From assembly GCA_029939545.1 (NCBI GenBank), contig JAOZSS010000095.1:1-8810 (forward strand): 8,810 nucleotides of DNA, in the 5' to 3' direction. A program made the translations under genes and the position numbers. The stretch is from Kiritimatiellia bacterium (GTDB taxonomy: Bacteria > Verrucomicrobiota > Kiritimatiellia > UBA8416 > JABMPJ01). Position 1 is the stretch's first letter. Each line of letters begins with the position of its first letter. The notes beneath the pieces are model-generated. The model searched no databases and had not been told where the DNA came from. It saw only the letters and a program-made list of their open reading frames with translations. This document shows positions 6,349-8,810 of the stretch, in pieces.

Positions 6349-7608
6349 ATGAGCATTGAACAGGCATACACACTGGCAAGAGACCGCTATGCGGCGTTTG
6401 GGATTGATGCGGATGCGGCGATCGAGAAAGCGTTGGCCTTGCCGATCTCACTGCACTGCTGGCAGTCGGATGACGTAGCCGGGTTCGAGACGAAGGCCGA
6501 GGGACTCGACGGCGGCGGCATCATGGCGACCGGCAACTACCCGGGTCGTGCCCGCAACGGCGAAGAGGCCCGTTCTGATATCGCCAAGGCGATGTCACTG
6601 ATCCCCGGCGCGCAGCGCGTCAACGTGCATGCCAGCTATTCCGAGACCGATCACTTTGTCGATCGCGATGCGATGGATGCTTCCTGTTTCCTGAAGTGGA
6701 TGGATTGGGCCAAGGAGATGGGGGTCTGCCTCGACTTCAATCCCACCTTCTTCGCGCACCCCAAGGCGGAGGACGGCTACACCCTCTCCCATGCTGACGA
6801 TGACATCCGGGCCTTCTGGGTCAAGCACGGCAAGGCCTGTCGCCAGATCGCACAGGCCATGGCGGAAGCCCAGGGCTCCCCGTGCTATGTCAACTGGTGG
6901 ACGCCGGATGGGTCCAAGGACATCCCGGCCGACCGGTTCAGTCCGCGCGCCCGCATGGCACAATCCTACGATGCCATCATGGCCGATGATTCGATCGACA
7001 CCACCAAGTGCGTCGACTTCATCGAGAGCAAGCTCTTCGGTATCGGCTCAGAAGAGTACGTCGTCAGCTCCGGCGAGTTCTGCGCCAACTATGCGATCAG
7101 CCGCTCCATGGGCCTCTGCATAGACATGGGCCACTTCCACCCCACCGAGACAATCCACGGTAAGATCTCGAGCCACCTACAGTTCATGGAGAAGATTCTG
7201 CTGCACGTCAGCCGTCCGATCCGCTGGGACTCGGACCACGTCGTGATCTTCAACGACGACCTCAAAAACATCTTCCTTGAAATCCAGCGCGGCAACGTGT
7301 GGGACCGGGTGGTCCTCGCGCTCGACTTCTTCGATGCCTCGATCAACCGCATCGGCGCCTACATCATCGGCACACGCGCGGCACGCAAGGGCATCCTCTA
7401 CGCCCTGCTCGACCCGACCCAGCAGCTCCAGGACTACGAAGCCGAAGGCAAGAACGCCCAGCGCCTGGCGCTGATGGAGGAATTCAAGTCGATGCCGTTC
7501 GCCGCCGTCTGGGACCAGCTCTGTGCCAAGGCCGACGTGCCGGTCGGTGCCGACTGGCTGCCCGCGATGGAGACCTACGAGACCGATGTGCTTGCCAAAC
7601 GCGGCTGA
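6349..7608 (+). CDS. rhaA: L-rhamnose isomerase
   Basis: The enzyme converts L-rhamnose to L-rhamnulose in the cytoplasm, the first step of the phosphorylating rhamnose pathway. At 419 residues it has the same length as E. coli RhaA and matches it along its whole length: ISLHCWQSDDVAGFE (33-47), ATGNYPG (60-66), LDFNPTFFAHP (128-138), GYTLSHADD (143-151), ESKLFGIGSEEY (226-237), MGHFHPTE (260-267), LLHVSRPIRWDSDHVV (284-299) and LDFFDASINRIGAYIIGTR (325-343). The Mn-binding residues known for E. coli RhaA, His262, Asp294 and Asp296, fall at exactly these numbers here. The start is fixed by the strong ribosome-binding site and by alignment at the N-terminus. It begins an operon with the class II aldolase 32 nt downstream and is probably switched on by the divergent AraC-type regulator when rhamnose is present. 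It looks complete and active. Confidence 0.98.
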   Translation: MSIEQAYTLARDRYAAFGIDADAAIEKALALPISLHCWQSDDVAGFETKAEGLDGGGIMATGNYPGRARNGEEARSDIAKAMSLIPGAQRVNVHASYSETDHFVDRDAMDASCFLKWMDWAKEMGVCLDFNPTFFAHPKAEDGYTLSHADDDIRAFWVKHGKACRQIAQAMAEAQGSPCYVNWWTPDGSKDIPADRFSPRARMAQSYDAIMADDSIDTTKCVDFIESKLFGIGSEEYVVSSGEFCANYAISRSMGLCIDMGHFHPTETIHGKISSHLQFMEKILLHVSRPIRWDSDHVVIFNDDLKNIFLEIQRGNVWDRVVLALDFFDASINRIGAYIIGTRAARKGILYALLDPTQQLQDYEAEGKNAQRLALMEEFKSMPFAAVWDQLCAKADVPVGADWLPAMETYETDVLAKRG

Positions 7609-7640
7609 TGTGCCGCACTGACCTATAGAAAGCGAGACCT

Positions 7641-8693
7641 ATGACTGAACTGGAAACCATTGTTGCCCTGTCCCATGAGTTTGGAACTGACGACTTTGTG
7701 AAGGGCGGTGGCGGCAATACGTCATTGAAGGACGCGAACACGCTGTGGGTCAAACCCTCCGGCACAACGCTGGCCGGGTTGACCACCGAGACGTTCGTGG
7801 CCATGAACCGCCTCAGGATCAACGAGCTGTACGGTGTCGAGACGCCGACCAAACCGGCGGCACGCGAGGAGCTGGTCAAGAACCTGATGGCCGAAGCGGT
7901 CGCGAACGACGCCGGACGTCCCTCGGTGGAAGCACCGCTGCACAACGTGTTTGATGCGACCTATGTCGTGCATACGCATCCCGCGCTCGTCAACGGACTG
8001 ACCTGCGCCAACGGCGGCGAAGCGGCCTGCCGACAACTGTTCCCTGACGCCCTCTGGGTCGAGTACGTCGACCCCGGCTATACGCTCTGCATGCAGGTGC
8101 GCGAGCGCATTCAACAGTATAGACATGCAAAGGGCCGTGAACCGGAACTTCTCGTCCTACAGAACCACGGCATCTTCATTGGTGCCGACACAGCTAACGG
8201 AATTCGCGCAATCCACACGGGTGTAATGGACGCATTGAAGGCCGCCTACGAGGCCGCAGGTGTCAGCATGGACCTGGTGGTGGCGGAGTCAGACGCCGCA
8301 CCGGATACCGAGGCGGCGATCCGGCAACTCTTCGGCGACGATGCGGCGTTCATCGCATCAAGCGGCATGTTCGACTGCGCGCCCGGCCCCCTCTCGCCCG
8401 ACCACCTGGTCTACTCCAAGGCCTTCCCCTTCACCGGCGACCTGACACCCGAAGCGGTCGAGGCCTACAAGACCGAACGCGGGTATGCGCCCAAGGTGGT
8501 AGTGGCAGGGGACCGTGTCTACGGCATCGGAAACTCGCAGCAGAACGCCGACCTCGCCCTCGAACTGGCCCAGGACGGCGCCCTCGTCATGCAGCTCACC
8601 GAAGCCTTCGGCGGCATCCACACCATGACCGACGCCCAGCGCGAGTTCATTGAAAACTGGGAAGTCGAATCCTACCGCTCCAAGCAGGTGTAG
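7641..8693 (+). CDS. Class II aldolase, RhaE-aldolase-like (probable rhamnulose-1-phosphate aldolase)
   Basis: The product is a 350-residue member of the class II aldolase/adducin family. The fold signature includes KGGGGNTSLK (21-30) and VKPSGT (37-42) for phosphate/substrate binding, VEAPLHNVF (96-104) with Glu97, the metal-binding His111 and His113 in VVHTHP, and the third metal ligand His176 in LQNHGIFIG. Residues 230-350 form an extra C-terminal region ending in FIENWEVESYRSKQV. This layout resembles the aldolase half of the long bifunctional RhaE-type proteins (aldolase plus short-chain dehydrogenase, roughly 700 residues), but the protein stops before any Rossmann domain. In this operon it most likely splits L-rhamnulose-1-phosphate into dihydroxyacetone phosphate and L-lactaldehyde; the substrate is inferred from its position after rhaA and its similarity to RhaE. 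The ribosome-binding site is weak (GCGAGA about 6 nt before the ATG). Confidence 0.9.
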   Translation: MTELETIVALSHEFGTDDFVKGGGGNTSLKDANTLWVKPSGTTLAGLTTETFVAMNRLRINELYGVETPTKPAAREELVKNLMAEAVANDAGRPSVEAPLHNVFDATYVVHTHPALVNGLTCANGGEAACRQLFPDALWVEYVDPGYTLCMQVRERIQQYRHAKGREPELLVLQNHGIFIGADTANGIRAIHTGVMDALKAAYEAAGVSMDLVVAESDAAPDTEAAIRQLFGDDAAFIASSGMFDCAPGPLSPDHLVYSKAFPFTGDLTPEAVEAYKTERGYAPKVVVAGDRVYGIGNSQQNADLALELAQDGALVMQLTEAFGGIHTMTDAQREFIENWEVESYRSKQV

Positions 8694-8696
8694 GAA

Positions 8697-8740
8697 ATGC
8701 GGAGTGCGGAATGATCCAAATGCGGAATGCGGAATGCGGA
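8697..8740. repeat. Heptamer array ATGCGGA
   Basis: Beginning 3 nt after the aldolase stop codon, ATGCGGA (8697-8703) and GTGCGGA (8704-8710) are followed by a degenerate unit (ATGATCC), a 2-nt AA insertion, and three perfect ATGCGGA copies (8720-8740). On the other strand it reads as TCCGCAT repeats. The 7-bp unit length matches that of the palindrome at 3199-3294, but the unit sequence differs. It produces a long open minus-strand frame rich in Phe-Arg-Ile-Pro-His, which is not a gene. Confidence 0.88.
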
Positions 8741-8776
8741 AAGAGCTGTTCGCACCGGGTGTAACCGGTCTTCCGC
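8736..8776 (+). terminator. Nested hairpin after the rhamnose operon
   Basis: GCGGAA (8736-8741, the end of the heptamer array) pairs with TTCCGC (8771-8776), and inside it ACCGG (8754-8758) pairs with CCGGT (8765-8769) around a 6-nt loop. Its position soon after the aldolase gene suggests transcript ending or mRNA protection. There is no U-run after the outer stem, so an intrinsic terminator is not established. The remaining bases to 8810 show no gene that I can support. Confidence 0.35.
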
Positions 8777-8810
8777 TCTCACTCATGCGACTAAGCGCCC
8801 CCCATTTTCA

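Noticed and set aside
8358..8786. Open minus-strand frame of 142 codons at the right end
   Set aside because: Its first part is the translation of the ATGCGGA array (repeated Phe-Arg-Ile-Pro-His) and the rest is antisense to the aldolase.

Overview
The window is about 8.8 kb of GC-rich bacterial DNA with eight protein-coding genes, all intact, and no RNA genes, insertion sequences or CRISPR arrays that I can see. The gene types (a secreted prenyltransferase/squalene-oxidase-repeat protein, a seven-helix 'fused membrane/spermidine synthase' protein, an L-rhamnose pathway with a RhaE-type aldolase) and the intergenic heptamer repeats suggest a free-living member of the Planctomycetes-Verrucomicrobia-Kiritimatiellota-Lentisphaerae group. 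This is an inference from content and style, not a proven assignment.

Region 1 (1-3356): a minus-strand pair. An AMMECR1-domain protein with an N-terminal signal or anchor segment is followed 12 nt later by a 790-residue polytopic membrane protein with a spermidine-synthase-like core. The core has a non-standard SAM loop and lacks the usual catalytic aspartate, so it is probably not a spermidine synthase. Divergent from this pair is a secreted prenyltransferase-repeat (alpha/alpha-barrel) protein. The gap between the divergent genes holds a 96-nt inverted repeat in which each arm is six 7-bp units. This repeat also creates a false N-terminal extension on the AMMECR1 reading frame.

Region 2 (4521-5367): a toxin-antitoxin module, with a UPF0175 antitoxin overlapping a DUF3368 PIN-domain toxin. 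It is preceded by a 9-bp perfect hairpin that competes with an alternative 8-bp stem for the same bases. A 7-bp hairpin sits between the toxin gene and the convergent gene after it.

Region 3 (5368-8810): an L-rhamnose utilisation locus. A RhaR/RhaS-like AraC-family regulator is divergent from rhaA (L-rhamnose isomerase), which is followed at 32 nt by a class II aldolase resembling the aldolase half of RhaE but without the dehydrogenase half. The 96-nt divergent promoter region carries three copies of GGCGGA. No rhamnulokinase or lactaldehyde enzyme is visible; they would have to lie beyond 8810 or elsewhere. The locus ends with a second, different heptamer array (ATGCGGA) and a nested hairpin.

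I did not find a clear new multi-gene system. The most interesting items are the heptamer palindrome, the exported AMMECR1 protein paired with a degenerate membrane spermidine-synthase homologue, and the two mutually exclusive stems ahead of the toxin-antitoxin module.
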